Positions 56,742 through 64,000 of a stretch of DNA of 64,000 nucleotides are shown one piece after another (the stretch's first letter is position 1; the number at the start of each line of letters is the position of its first letter). This DNA is from Candidatus Obscuribacterales bacterium. Lineage in GTDB: Bacteria > Cyanobacteriota > Vampirovibrionia > Obscuribacterales > Obscuribacteraceae. The stretch covers positions 527,992-591,991 of the forward strand of contig JAIEOQ010000003.1 of the NCBI GenBank assembly GCA_019750335.1. The letters run 5' to 3'. The translations under genes were made by a program, and so were the position numbers. A model generated the notes under the pieces. That model did not search any database. It saw only the letters and a list, made by a program, of their open reading frames with translations, and was not told the DNA's origin.

Positions 56742-57770
56742 TTACTCAATATCGTCCGGCAGACTTCCTATCTTGACGACTAAAGTCCGATCAAGCCCTA
56801 AACGCTTTATTTTCAAATTCAAAGATTCACCGACAGTGTGGCGGCTGACAGCATAACTGACTTGACTGGGCTCGTTTACAGCTTTGCCGTCGACATTAAG
56901 AATACAATCGCCAGGAATCAAGCCGGCCATATCCGCCGGACTTTTAGTTTTGACTTTAGTGATCTCGACTCCGGCATCAACTGTTACTTCTTTCATTTCA
57001 ATGCCGATGTAAGGTCGCACGACAGCGCCCTCCAGAAGCAGCTTATTGGCTATTTCTTTGGCGACGGTAGCAGGAATAGCAAAACCGATATTTTGCGCAT
57101 CGTCACGAATAAAACTGTTGATACCGATAATTTCACCTTTAAGATTCAACAAAGGTCCGCCTGAGCTGCCGGGATTAATTGGGGCATCAGTTTGAATATA
57201 TTTCAAAACGCCACTGCGAGCGCCGGCAGAAGGCGAAAATGCTTTAGCTTCGCGATGCAAACCACTCACCAATCCAGCTGTAACTGTATGCTCCAAACCA
57301 AATTGATTGCCGATCGCTACAAGCCACTGCCCTAGCTTCAACTCTTCCGGGTTACCGAATTTAGCTTCAGGTAAAGATTGGCTTTCAATCTTAATCATGG
57401 CCAAGTCAGAATAAGAGTCTTTGCCGATTAGTTTAGCCTTAAAGTTCCGTCCGTCCAAAAGAGTGACTTTTATATCAAGAGCCTTTTGCACTACATGCAA
57501 ACTTGTCAAAATGTAGCCGTCACTACGCATAATCACACCCGAACCGGTTGCTTTATATCGACCATTAGCCTCTCGCTGAAAACGAGGCATATTGGCAAGC
57601 TCATCACTGCTTAAATTGGTGATGGCGATTATATTTACAACAAAAGGTGAGGCTTCTTGCACTACATTAGCAATAGTGTCCGGTCCGATAAAATCAAGAG
57701 CTTGGACTCCGGCGGCCAGGCTTAAAAAGAAGAATAATCCGCTGGCAAGCAAAAAGCTCTTGACTTTCAT
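56742..57770 (-). CDS. HtrA/DegP-like exported serine protease with one PDZ domain
   Basis: ATG at 57770 with AGGA upstream gives 342 residues starting with a signal peptide (MKVKSFLLASGLFFFL, cleavage near VQA). The trypsin-like domain has His92 (TSLHVV), Asp122 (SDLAMI) and Ser203 (NPGSSGGPL). One C-terminal PDZ domain follows (about 245-335, with KSPADMAGLIPGDCILNVDGKAV). The typical role is periplasmic protein quality control. A longer start at 57845 would add 25 residues before the signal. The gene is divergent from the lipoprotein gene across 81 bp. Confidence 0.93.
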   Translation of the reverse strand: MKVKSFLLASGLFFFLSLAAGVQALDFIGPDTIANVVQEASPFVVNIIAITNLSSDELANMPRFQREANGRYKATGSGVIMRSDGYILTSLHVVQKALDIKVTLLDGRNFKAKLIGKDSYSDLAMIKIESQSLPEAKFGNPEELKLGQWLVAIGNQFGLEHTVTAGLVSGLHREAKAFSPSAGARSGVLKYIQTDAPINPGSSGGPLLNLKGEIIGINSFIRDDAQNIGFAIPATVAKEIANKLLLEGAVVRPYIGIEMKEVTVDAGVEITKVKTKSPADMAGLIPGDCILNVDGKAVNEPSQVSYAVSRHTVGESLNLKIKRLGLDRTLVVKIGSLPDDIE

Positions 57771-57851
57771 TTTTATCCTGATTAGATCGGCATTTAAGAA
57801 TATTCCCGCAAAAGGGATAAAATACTTGTCTCCCAACAAAGACACAACATA

Positions 57852-58337
57852 ATGCTTTATCCCCTAATGATTTTAGTTTTAGCAGCGACTCTCTTAGCCA
57901 GCTGCGGTGCAACGCAACAAGTGTCTTTCCAATCGGGGGGCATGACTCATACTTTCAGCGCCGGCAAAGACGCCACCAGAAACGGATTTCTTTTGCCGAT
58001 TTATCCGCAAGCTAAACCAACCGGCGCCGTATCCAGCACTGACGCTGAGGAATCAAGCAGCTTTCTGATGCTGACTTCAACTGACCCAGTAACAAAAATT
58101 GGCGCTTTTTATCGCGACGAATTGAAAAATAATGGTTGGACCGTCGAACAAGCTCAATTCCAAGATAATTTTGTCAACTTAAGCGCCAAAAAAGAAAAAC
58201 TTGAAGCTAGCATTATGATTTCTCGCGAAAAAGACAAATCATCAATCACTCTAACCGTCGGACACGAGCCTGAAGGTGAGCCGGTACAAAGTACCGAAAA
58301 TTTCGTGCCGGACAAACTAAACCCGCCTACGGATTAA
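57852..58337 (+). CDS. Outer membrane-type lipoprotein, unknown function
   Basis: The 161-residue product has a lipoprotein signal ending in LLASC (Cys18), so it should be lipid-modified and exported. The mature part has an alpha/beta look: FLLPIYPQAKPTGAVSSTDAEESSSFLMLTSTDPVTKIGAFYRDELKNNGWTVEQAQ, where the YR.EL...GW pattern is common in small lipoproteins with a ferredoxin-like fold. The tail is Pro/Thr-rich. It overlaps no gene and lies 5 bp ahead of the HAS-barrel gene. No family name is assigned. Confidence 0.7.
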   Translation: MLYPLMILVLAATLLASCGATQQVSFQSGGMTHTFSAGKDATRNGFLLPIYPQAKPTGAVSSTDAEESSSFLMLTSTDPVTKIGAFYRDELKNNGWTVEQAQFQDNFVNLSAKKEKLEASIMISREKDKSSITLTVGHEPEGEPVQSTENFVPDKLNPPTD

Positions 58338-58342
58338 GCATT

Positions 58343-58948
58343 TTGAAAGCAATTGGCGAAGTCACCTCTTCCTCGATCAAAAGCTTCGTTGCAGAAGTTT
58401 GGCGTCAAGGCAATCCGGACAACAACGAGTCATTGCCTAAGTTTGGCAGTTTTTTGCGTTGCCAGTCGACCGTCGACGAGCTTGAAGTATTTGGTATCGT
58501 ATACGATATCATCTCCGGACCGCAGGACGGACATCATAAAGCAACCGCACTGAGAATGACACGCGAAGAGTTGCGGCAAGAGCAACCGCAAATTTTTTCT
58601 CTTTTAAAAACTGAACTGCACGCCGTAATCTGCGGCTATCGGCAAAACGGCCAGTTTTTCGCCAGCCTGGCCCCGCAACCACCGCAAGTGCATGATTTCG
58701 TCTGGACTATGAGCGCCGAAGAGATCAAACTAGCAAGCTCCGATTTGGAGTTTTTACGCCTTATCAGCTGGGTTTCAAGTGTGCCCGGCGACGAGTTGAT
58801 GGCCGCAGCGATAAAAGAGGCTTCAAAAGCCAGAAACAACGATTATCAATTTCTTGTCGAAACCGGACAAAACTTGTCCAAAATTTTTCGAGACGATTAT
58901 GATCGTCTTTTAGCATTGCTCAAAAAAATAAATCCTAAGAATGACTGA
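58343..58948 (+). CDS. HAS-barrel-like protein, cyanobacterial type
   Basis: The 201-residue protein starts at TTG 58343, five bases after the lipoprotein stop; no stronger start is visible. An N-terminal beta-barrel region (FGSFLRCQSTVDELEVFGIVYDI) is followed by LRQEQPQIFSLLKTELHAVICGYRQNGQFFASLAPQPPQVHDFV, which closely follows a conserved cyanobacterial HAS-barrel protein. It ends with a helical FLRLISWVSSVPGDELMAA..DDYDRL part. In ATPases of the HerA type this barrel is fused to the motor; here it stands alone. Function is unknown, but it is a useful lineage marker. Its end overlaps potB by 14 bp. Confidence 0.72.
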   Translation: MKAIGEVTSSSIKSFVAEVWRQGNPDNNESLPKFGSFLRCQSTVDELEVFGIVYDIISGPQDGHHKATALRMTREELRQEQPQIFSLLKTELHAVICGYRQNGQFFASLAPQPPQVHDFVWTMSAEEIKLASSDLEFLRLISWVSSVPGDELMAAAIKEASKARNNDYQFLVETGQNLSKIFRDDYDRLLALLKKINPKND

Positions 58949-59792
58949 CGGTCGTGCGTTCACCGTATTTTATATAAAACCATACTCCGGCACTGACAAT
59001 AATCAGAAGCACGGTGGAAACAGCCGAGCCGAAAGCCCAATCACGCACGGATAAATATTGATTTTGAATCAAACTGCCGATGTACATATATTTCGCTCCG
59101 CCTAAAAGATCCGGCGTGACGTAATCACCGAGGCTGGGAATGAAGACCAAAATTACACCGGCGACGATACCACGCAAACTTAAAGGCACTACGACTTGAA
59201 AAAAAGTGCGCCAAGGCGTCGCGCCAAGATCATAACCCGCTTCGATAAATCGGCGATCAAGTTTTTCCAAAGCAGCATAAAGGGGCAGAATCATATACGG
59301 CAAATAGTTATAAACCATGCCTAAAAGAACCGCGCCCTGGTTGTAAAGCAAGGAGGGCGGATTACTCACCCCCACCGATTGCAAAAGAAAAGTAGCCAAC
59401 CCGGTCGGACGCAATATGGTTATCCAAGCGTAGAGGCGCAAAAGAAAAGATATGGAAAGCGGGATTGTTAAAAGGACCATGAAAAAATTTTGGCGTTCTT
59501 TCGGCAAAGCAAAAGCCATCCACATTGCCACAGGAAAACCTAAAACAAGACAAAAAAGCGTGGTACTGAAAGAAAGTGAAAGTGAACGCCACAGACAAAG
59601 CAAATAAGGTCCGTTGATAAAACGTAGATAGTTGGCAAAACTGGCGCCGGGCACAAACTTGCCTAATTCATCCCGATAACCGAAGCTAAAAACAACGATA
59701 ATCACCAGTGGTACAAGCATGAATATGACGAGCCAAAGCAATGATGGCAGCAATATTAGTAAAGAAGGTGTTTTTGACTTGTTGCCAATCAT
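58935..59792 (-). CDS. ABC transporter permease, PotB-like (spermidine/putrescine)
   Basis: The 285-residue protein has six membrane helices and the EAA cytoplasmic loop EAGYDLGATPWRTFFQVVVPLSLRGI near residues 190-215. N-terminal LLPSLLWLVIFMLVPLVIIVVFSFG and the FIPSLGDYVTPDLLGG segment are typical of PotB. Polyamine import would need PotA, PotC and PotD, none of which is in the window; they may be upstream of this gene on the reverse strand only if displaced, since fmt is divergent. It therefore looks like an orphan permease. ATG 59792 lacks a clear ribosome site. Confidence 0.88.
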   Translation of the reverse strand: MIGNKSKTPSLLILLPSLLWLVIFMLVPLVIIVVFSFGYRDELGKFVPGASFANYLRFINGPYLLCLWRSLSLSFSTTLFCLVLGFPVAMWMAFALPKERQNFFMVLLTIPLSISFLLRLYAWITILRPTGLATFLLQSVGVSNPPSLLYNQGAVLLGMVYNYLPYMILPLYAALEKLDRRFIEAGYDLGATPWRTFFQVVVPLSLRGIVAGVILVFIPSLGDYVTPDLLGGAKYMYIGSLIQNQYLSVRDWAFGSAVSTVLLIIVSAGVWFYIKYGERTTVSHS

Positions 59793-59891
59793 GATTCTTG
59801 TGGTTTCATTAACCAGAGAAGCGACAGAAGCAATTAAATCATTTGTTGAGCTTCTCCTTCTCTTTGCAAGCCTTGGTCAGGAACATCTAAA

Positions 59892-60842
59892 GTGAGAATA
59901 ATATTTCTCGGTACACCTGAATTTGCCGTACCTTCTCTGCAAAAGCTCATTGCTTATGAAGATTGCACAATAGTCGGCTTGGTTACACAACCGGACAGAC
60001 CAGCCGGTCGCGGCAAACAACTGCTGGTACCGCCGACAAAAATTTTGGCGTTAAAACATGACATCCCGGTTTTTCAGCCGGAAAGATTATCCAAAGAAAA
60101 GAATATCGTTGCCGCCATGCAAGAGCTCAAACCGGATCTACTTGTTACAGTCGCCTTCGGCCAGATCTTGAAGAATGATGTTTTGACTATGGCTCCTCAT
60201 GGGGTGATTAACGTTCATGGTTCTTTGCTCCCTAAATATCGCGGTGCCGCTCCAATTAACTGGGCTTTGCTAAAGGGTGAAACTGTAACCGGCATTACAA
60301 CTATGTATTCGGATCCGGGGATCGATACCGGTGCCATGCTGCTTAAACATGAATGCGCCATCGCTCCTGATACTACCGCCCTTGAACTTGCCGAGTCCCT
60401 TTCTCATTTAGGTGCGCAAGTTTTAATTGAAACCATACAGAAACTACAAGAAGGTAGTTTGCAAGCTATTGCTCAAGATGATGCCCAAGCGACTTATGCG
60501 CCAAGACTGAACAAAGAGATGGGACTGATTAAATGGGAACTGCCAGCAACTGAAATCCACAATTTAGTCCGCGGACTTTTTCCTTGGCCAGGTACTTATA
60601 CTCGTTTCAACGGACAGACGCTGAAAGTTCTCACTACAGCTTCCAGCCAGGAGCTATTAACGAATAGCGAAACACCGGGAACGGTTCTTAAAAAAGGGAA
60701 CCAGCTTTTTGTTGTTTGCGGCAACGGGCAAGAATTGCTCGAAGTGATCCAAGTCAAGCCGGAAAATAAAGGACAGATGAGCGCTCTTGCTTGGCTAAAC
60801 GGTCTACACAGCGAAAGCTCAATCATATTAGGTGATCAATGA
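59892..60842 (+). CDS. fmt: Methionyl-tRNA formyltransferase
   Basis: Fmt formylates initiator Met-tRNA using 10-formyl-THF. The 316-residue protein has RIIFLGTPEFAVPSL, VTQPDRPAGRGK, and the catalytic HGSLLPKYRGAAPINWALLKGE segment with its Asn/His set. GITTMYSDPGIDTGAML and the C-terminal tRNA-binding barrel with LVRGLFPWPGTYT follow. The start is GTG 59892 with AGGA nine bases upstream. It overlaps rsmB by four bases (ATGA), the common fmt-rsmB pairing. Confidence 0.95.
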   Translation: MRIIFLGTPEFAVPSLQKLIAYEDCTIVGLVTQPDRPAGRGKQLLVPPTKILALKHDIPVFQPERLSKEKNIVAAMQELKPDLLVTVAFGQILKNDVLTMAPHGVINVHGSLLPKYRGAAPINWALLKGETVTGITTMYSDPGIDTGAMLLKHECAIAPDTTALELAESLSHLGAQVLIETIQKLQEGSLQAIAQDDAQATYAPRLNKEMGLIKWELPATEIHNLVRGLFPWPGTYTRFNGQTLKVLTTASSQELLTNSETPGTVLKKGNQLFVVCGNGQELLEVIQVKPENKGQMSALAWLNGLHSESSIILGDQ

Positions 60843-62215
60843 AAGGTCTAGACTCACGACAGATGGCTTTGGCTGTCCTGCTTGAAATTGAAAGCAACAA
60901 AGCTCAAGTCAAAATTGCTTTAAATAAAGCTTTTGAACGCAAAAGTTTAACCGAAAGAGATCGTGCTTTCGTTACTTTTCTTGTGCAAGGCGTTCTCCGG
61001 CATCAAGCCGAACTTGACGCTCAGCTTGAAAAAATAACTGATCGTCCCTTGCACAAATTGACACCGGCTTTACTCAACATTCTTCGTTTGGCTGTTTATC
61101 AACTGCAAGAAGCAGCTGATATTCCAGAATCAGCAGTAGTGAACACCGCATCACAACTGGCAAAACAAACCGGTCATATTGGACAAGCTAAATTTGTAAA
61201 CGGCGTTTTACGCACCTGGCTTCGTTCACGGCAGAAAGGCGACTCGGCAGTCAGCGCTTCTTTGCCCGAACAATTTTCTTTGCCTGAATGGTTGATCAAA
61301 CGCTGGCAAGATAATTACGGCAATGAAGAAGCGCTTGAATTAATGCGTTTCAGCCAAGAAATACCGCTGCTTACTTTACGCTGCTGCCAGCTGGCAATCA
61401 GCAAAGAAGGCTTACTTGATATTTTTAAGACTAAAGGGATTACAAGCAAACCTGGCACTTTGGTTGATTCAACTTTTACAATACTCGACCGCGGTAAATT
61501 CTCCGGTCCAGTGCCTAAGCTACCAGGCTTCAACGAAGGATTATTTACAGTACAAGATGAAGCCTCGGCTCTGGTCTCAATTATCGCTCAACCGAAAGCC
61601 GGAGACTTAGTTATTGATCTTTGTGCTGCGCCGGGCGGAAAAACGCTTCATATGGCTGAATTAATGGAAAACAAAGGACGGGTTATCGCTGTCGACATTC
61701 ACAAAAAACGGCTGGAATTACTTACAAAAGATCGACAACGCCTTGGTTTGACTAATATCGAAATTATGGAAGCTGACGGCAGAACATTCCAAAACGATGC
61801 TCCCGCCGATCTCATTCTGGTTGATGCGCCATGCTCAGGAACCGGGGTAATTAATCGTCGTGCCGATCTTAGACATACTCGACGCGAATCGGACATCGAA
61901 GATCTGGCCTTAATTCAGCGCGAACTACTCACTAATGCAGCGAAGCTACTTAAAAACTCTGGCAGCATTATTTATTCCACCTGTTCAATTGAACCGGAAG
62001 AGAACAAAAACAATATCAAATGGTTTTTGGAAACTCATCCTCAACTTAAAGCTGTTTCTTTAGAAAGCTATATTCCTGCCGAAGCGCTTAAATTATGGTC
62101 CGCGTCGCCTCATTGGTCGGATACTCAAAAACAGCTACAAGAAGGGATGTTACAACTGCTTCCCAGCCGGCACGACTCTTCGGGCTTTTTCATTTGCCGT
62201 CTAGCATACGCCTAA
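60839..62215 (+). CDS. rsmB: 16S rRNA m5C967 methyltransferase
   Basis: RsmB methylates C967 of 16S rRNA. The 458-residue protein has the NusB-like N-terminal domain (VLLEIESNKAQVKIALNKAFE...RDRAFVTFLVQGVLRH), the SAM motif DLCAAPGGKTLHMAEL, the catalytic VDAPCSGTGVI and the second Cys in IYSTCSIEPEEN. It is coupled to fmt by a 4-bp overlap. The slipin remnant begins just after it. Confidence 0.95.
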   Translation: MKGLDSRQMALAVLLEIESNKAQVKIALNKAFERKSLTERDRAFVTFLVQGVLRHQAELDAQLEKITDRPLHKLTPALLNILRLAVYQLQEAADIPESAVVNTASQLAKQTGHIGQAKFVNGVLRTWLRSRQKGDSAVSASLPEQFSLPEWLIKRWQDNYGNEEALELMRFSQEIPLLTLRCCQLAISKEGLLDIFKTKGITSKPGTLVDSTFTILDRGKFSGPVPKLPGFNEGLFTVQDEASALVSIIAQPKAGDLVIDLCAAPGGKTLHMAELMENKGRVIAVDIHKKRLELLTKDRQRLGLTNIEIMEADGRTFQNDAPADLILVDAPCSGTGVINRRADLRHTRRESDIEDLALIQRELLTNAAKLLKNSGSIIYSTCSIEPEENKNNIKWFLETHPQLKAVSLESYIPAEALKLWSASPHWSDTQKQLQEGMLQLLPSRHDSSGFFICRLAYA

Positions 62216-62273
62216 GCTCCTTGGGTATATAGCTGCAAACGGTAATGAGGCGCTTGGTCTTTTAGCTTTCCTT

Positions 62274-62750
62274 TTGGGCCTAACCCTCTACAGTTTGAAA
62301 TTTGTCACTGAATACGACCGGCTAGTGGTTTTTCGCTTTGGTCGAGTCACCGGTGTACGCGGTCCCGGTCCGGTTTTGATCTTACCTTTGATTGAAAAAT
62401 TCAAAAAAATCGATACACGCATGGTGACTATGGCTATTCCCATGCAAGAAATAATCACTAAAGACAACGTTTCAGCCAAAACAGCTGCTGTTTGTTTTTT
62501 TCAAGTTGTCGACCCCTATAAAGTAGTGACTAAAATCGAAGATCCATACACAGCCACAAATCAAATAGCACAAACCACTTTAAGAAGTATCCTCGGTCAG
62601 CATGAGCTGGACGATCTGCTTGCCGAACGTGACAAAATAAATGCGCAACTGCAAGCCGTAATCGACAGACAAACTGAAGGTTGGGGCATAAAAGTGAACT
62701 CAATCGAAGTAAAAGATGTGGAAATCACCGCTATGCCGAGCTCGGAATAG
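62274..62750 (+). pseudogene. SPFH/slipin remnant, truncated by a mobile element
   Basis: The frame encodes the first part of a slipin/stomatin: a hydrophobic anchor, then TEYDRLVVFRFGRVTGVRGPGPVLILPLIEKFKKIDTR and DRQTEGWGIKVNSIEVKDVEI. Members normally continue for 80-100 residues (the coiled-coil with EAERERRAK); here it breaks off at a stop after only seven more residues, exactly where the inverted repeats of the recombinase element start. The 5' end also lacks a clear start: the frame stays open past 62211 with no ATG, GTG or good ribosome site, and TTG 62274 cuts into the membrane anchor. I infer a disrupted gene. Confidence 0.7.
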
Positions 62751-62859
62751 CGGCGACTATCCCGAGTTCAGGACTATTCCGACTGGCACCTTGAATGATC
62801 GCAAAGCTAAGGTGGTGAGCCGAATCGACCCACCACCTCAGGTGTAAAGCTCGGCATAG
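62732..62859. repeat. Inverted repeats at the element end
   Basis: CTATGCCGAGCT (62732-62743) is inverted as AGCTCGGCATAG (62848-62859). Nested within are TCGGAATAG (62743-62751) with CTATTCCGA (62775-62783), and AGGTGGTG (62811-62818) with CACCACCT (62831-62838). This clustered layout is what I would expect at a recombinase element terminus; the last pair may also act as a terminator. Confidence 0.65.
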
Positions 62860-62870
62860 TTTTGACGAGA

Positions 62871-63875
62871 TCAGAGGCTATTGAGGAATGCCAGAAGTTC
62901 ATCATCGGGATGATAACGTCCAGGCTGACCTTCTGGCATTGATGTTTTTGCCAGAAGTTGCTCTTTCAAAGTCAGATTCGCATGAAGATAGATCTGCGTG
63001 GTTTCGACGGATTCATGCCCGAGCCAGAGTGCGATCATTGCCCTGTCCACACCGGCTTGCAGAAGCTCCATGGCCATCGTGTGCCTCAAGCAATGAGGAG
63101 TAACACGTTTGTCTGCGAGAGATGGACAAGCCTGGCAAGCAACTTCAGTATGCTTCGACAAAATGTATTGTACGCCATCCGCACTGAGTGTTGCACCGCG
63201 AGAATTTGGAAAGAGTATATCAGCGCTACCTTTGCGCGGCTCCTGCATCCAAGCCTTTAATACTTCGGCCGTCTGTTTTGTCAACGGTGTACATCGTTCC
63301 TTGCGTCCCTTTCCCATAACTCGAACATGTGCGCCCGTCCCAAGAACAACATCTTGTCGTTGCAGCCCTCTGAGCTCAGACAAGCGCAGTCCCGTGTGAA
63401 CAGCCACCAATAATAGTGCATGGTCACGTCGTCCTGTCCACGTTTGCTTATCTGGCGAAGCAAGCAGAGCCCTTACTTCAACTTGCGTCAAGAAGTTTAC
63501 CAAAGCTCGCTCATGTCGTTTTCCAGGAATCGCTAACACCCGCTGGATTTGAGCCGAGTGTGCCGGCGCTTCGAAAGCGACAAATTTAAAGAAGGATCGG
63601 ATTGCGGTGAGCCGTAAATTTCGACTGCGGGCAGAAATGCTCCGATCCTGTTCTAAGGACTCAAGGAAACTGGCTATTAGTGGTGCATCTATTTGCGCCA
63701 GATCTAGGTTCGATGGCGACTTCTGCAGGCGCTTCTGAACAAAGTGCAACAAGAGCCTGAATGTATCTCGATAAGACTTGATTGTATGAGGACTGGCATT
63801 CCGTTGCTTCATGAGGCGATCCGTAAAGAATCGTTCAAGCAAGACTGCAAAAGTAGGCGTTTTCAATTTCGTCAT
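62871..63875 (-). CDS. Tyrosine recombinase/integrase
   Basis: The 334-residue enzyme has a core-binding SAM-like domain (NASPHTIKSYRDTFRLLLHFVQ) and the catalytic set: Arg in HTGLRLSELRGL, Lys in GKGRKERCTPL, HxxR in TPHCLRHTMAMELL, His in LGHESVETT and Tyr in IYLHANL. All six are present, so it should be active. ATG 63875 has GGGAGG seven bases upstream and overlaps the stop of the preceding recombinase gene. The shape fits the third gene of a RIT element. Confidence 0.93.
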   Translation of the reverse strand: MTKLKTPTFAVLLERFFTDRLMKQRNASPHTIKSYRDTFRLLLHFVQKRLQKSPSNLDLAQIDAPLIASFLESLEQDRSISARSRNLRLTAIRSFFKFVAFEAPAHSAQIQRVLAIPGKRHERALVNFLTQVEVRALLASPDKQTWTGRRDHALLLVAVHTGLRLSELRGLQRQDVVLGTGAHVRVMGKGRKERCTPLTKQTAEVLKAWMQEPRKGSADILFPNSRGATLSADGVQYILSKHTEVACQACPSLADKRVTPHCLRHTMAMELLQAGVDRAMIALWLGHESVETTQIYLHANLTLKEQLLAKTSMPEGQPGRYHPDDELLAFLNSL

Positions 63876-64000
63876 TGGTTTTCCTCCCAGCGTTGTTCAA
63901 CAAGTCTGACTGCCAGTCCCATTAATTCTGGGCAAGCGGTTAGATACCAATACGTATCTTTCACTTTTACATGTCCGAGATAGGTAGACAGATGCGGTAG
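63872..64000 (-). CDS. Second tyrosine recombinase, C-terminal end only
   Basis: The reverse strand is open from the window edge for 42 codons to TGA at 63872. It reads LPHLSTYLGHVKVKDTYWYL, the conserved integrase tail with the His of LGH and the nucleophile Tyr, followed by LTACPELMGLAV. The stop overlaps the ATG of the next recombinase by four bases. Its start is outside the window. Confidence 0.85.
   Translation of the reverse strand, partial: LPHLSTYLGHVKVKDTYWYLTACPELMGLAVRLVEQRWEENQ

Larger units (their letters stand above)
62732..64000 (-). mobile_element. RIT-like (recombinase-in-trio) element, one end
   Basis: Two tyrosine recombinase genes on the reverse strand overlap by four bases, and the element continues beyond the window. 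Three consecutive overlapping integrase genes define RIT elements; only two are visible, so this is an inference. The left border is the inverted-repeat cluster starting at 62732, which truncates the slipin gene. Codon use in this stretch looks different from the neighbours (more GC-ending codons by eye). Confidence 0.6.

Noticed and set aside
58935..59792. Complete polyamine transporter operon
   Set aside because: Only a PotB-like permease is present; no ATPase, second permease or binding protein is encoded nearby.

Overview
The window reads as a slice of a Gram-negative bacterial chromosome of moderate GC content. It is densely packed, has short intergenic gaps, and carries many paired convergent genes whose 3' ends overlap. 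The best lineage clue is the HAS-barrel-like protein at 58343-58948, which resembles a protein conserved in Cyanobacteriota. No photosynthesis gene is visible. Polyphosphate kinase, glycogen debranching, type II NADH dehydrogenase and many TPR or exported orphan proteins also fit. I infer a non-photosynthetic Cyanobacteriota relative (Melainabacteria/Vampirovibrionia, perhaps Obscuribacterales-like). This is tentative and rests on remembered families, not on a search.

Layout. 1-8 kb: a NADH dehydrogenase/hydrolase/TPR operon and several exported or membrane orphans. 8-21 kb: metabolism and housekeeping (FabH, GlgX, AlkD, ABC-F, SDR, Ppk), interrupted at 12.6-13.9 kb by a transposase-derived zinc-ribbon/winged-helix gene and a perfect 56-bp palindrome. 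21-31 kb: a tripartite efflux locus with divergent TolC, two tandem RND pumps and an adaptor, plus a 27-residue membrane microprotein gene at its 3' edge. 31-36 kb: an aldolase remnant, then an exported SRPBCC protein, a cytochrome P450 and a NagZ glycosidase in tight order, followed by a GGDEF protein with a degenerate active site. 36-46 kb: a YhaO/YhaN-like nuclease-ATPase pair, MsrA, a candidate haem-oxygenase-like diiron protein and a large RecB-like nuclease/helicase. 46-62 kb: amidohydrolase, second ABC-F, ferrochelatase, FKBP, a DUF1501 protein, a Ser/Thr kinase, two tRNAs, HtrA, a polyamine-type permease, Fmt and RsmB. 62.7-64 kb: the end of a mobile element with at least two overlapping tyrosine recombinase genes (RIT-like), abutting a truncated slipin gene.

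The genes point to an aerobic or microaerobic cell that stores polyphosphate and glycogen, has an outer membrane (TolC, lipoprotein, HtrA) and makes haem. The most unusual items are the RND-linked microprotein, the transposase-derived regulator beside its palindrome, the candidate diiron protein, the GGDEF protein that keeps only its I-site, the duplicated kinase tail beside tRNA-Val, and the recombinase element next to the slipin remnant. I did not find a CRISPR array, a prophage or a complete defence island.
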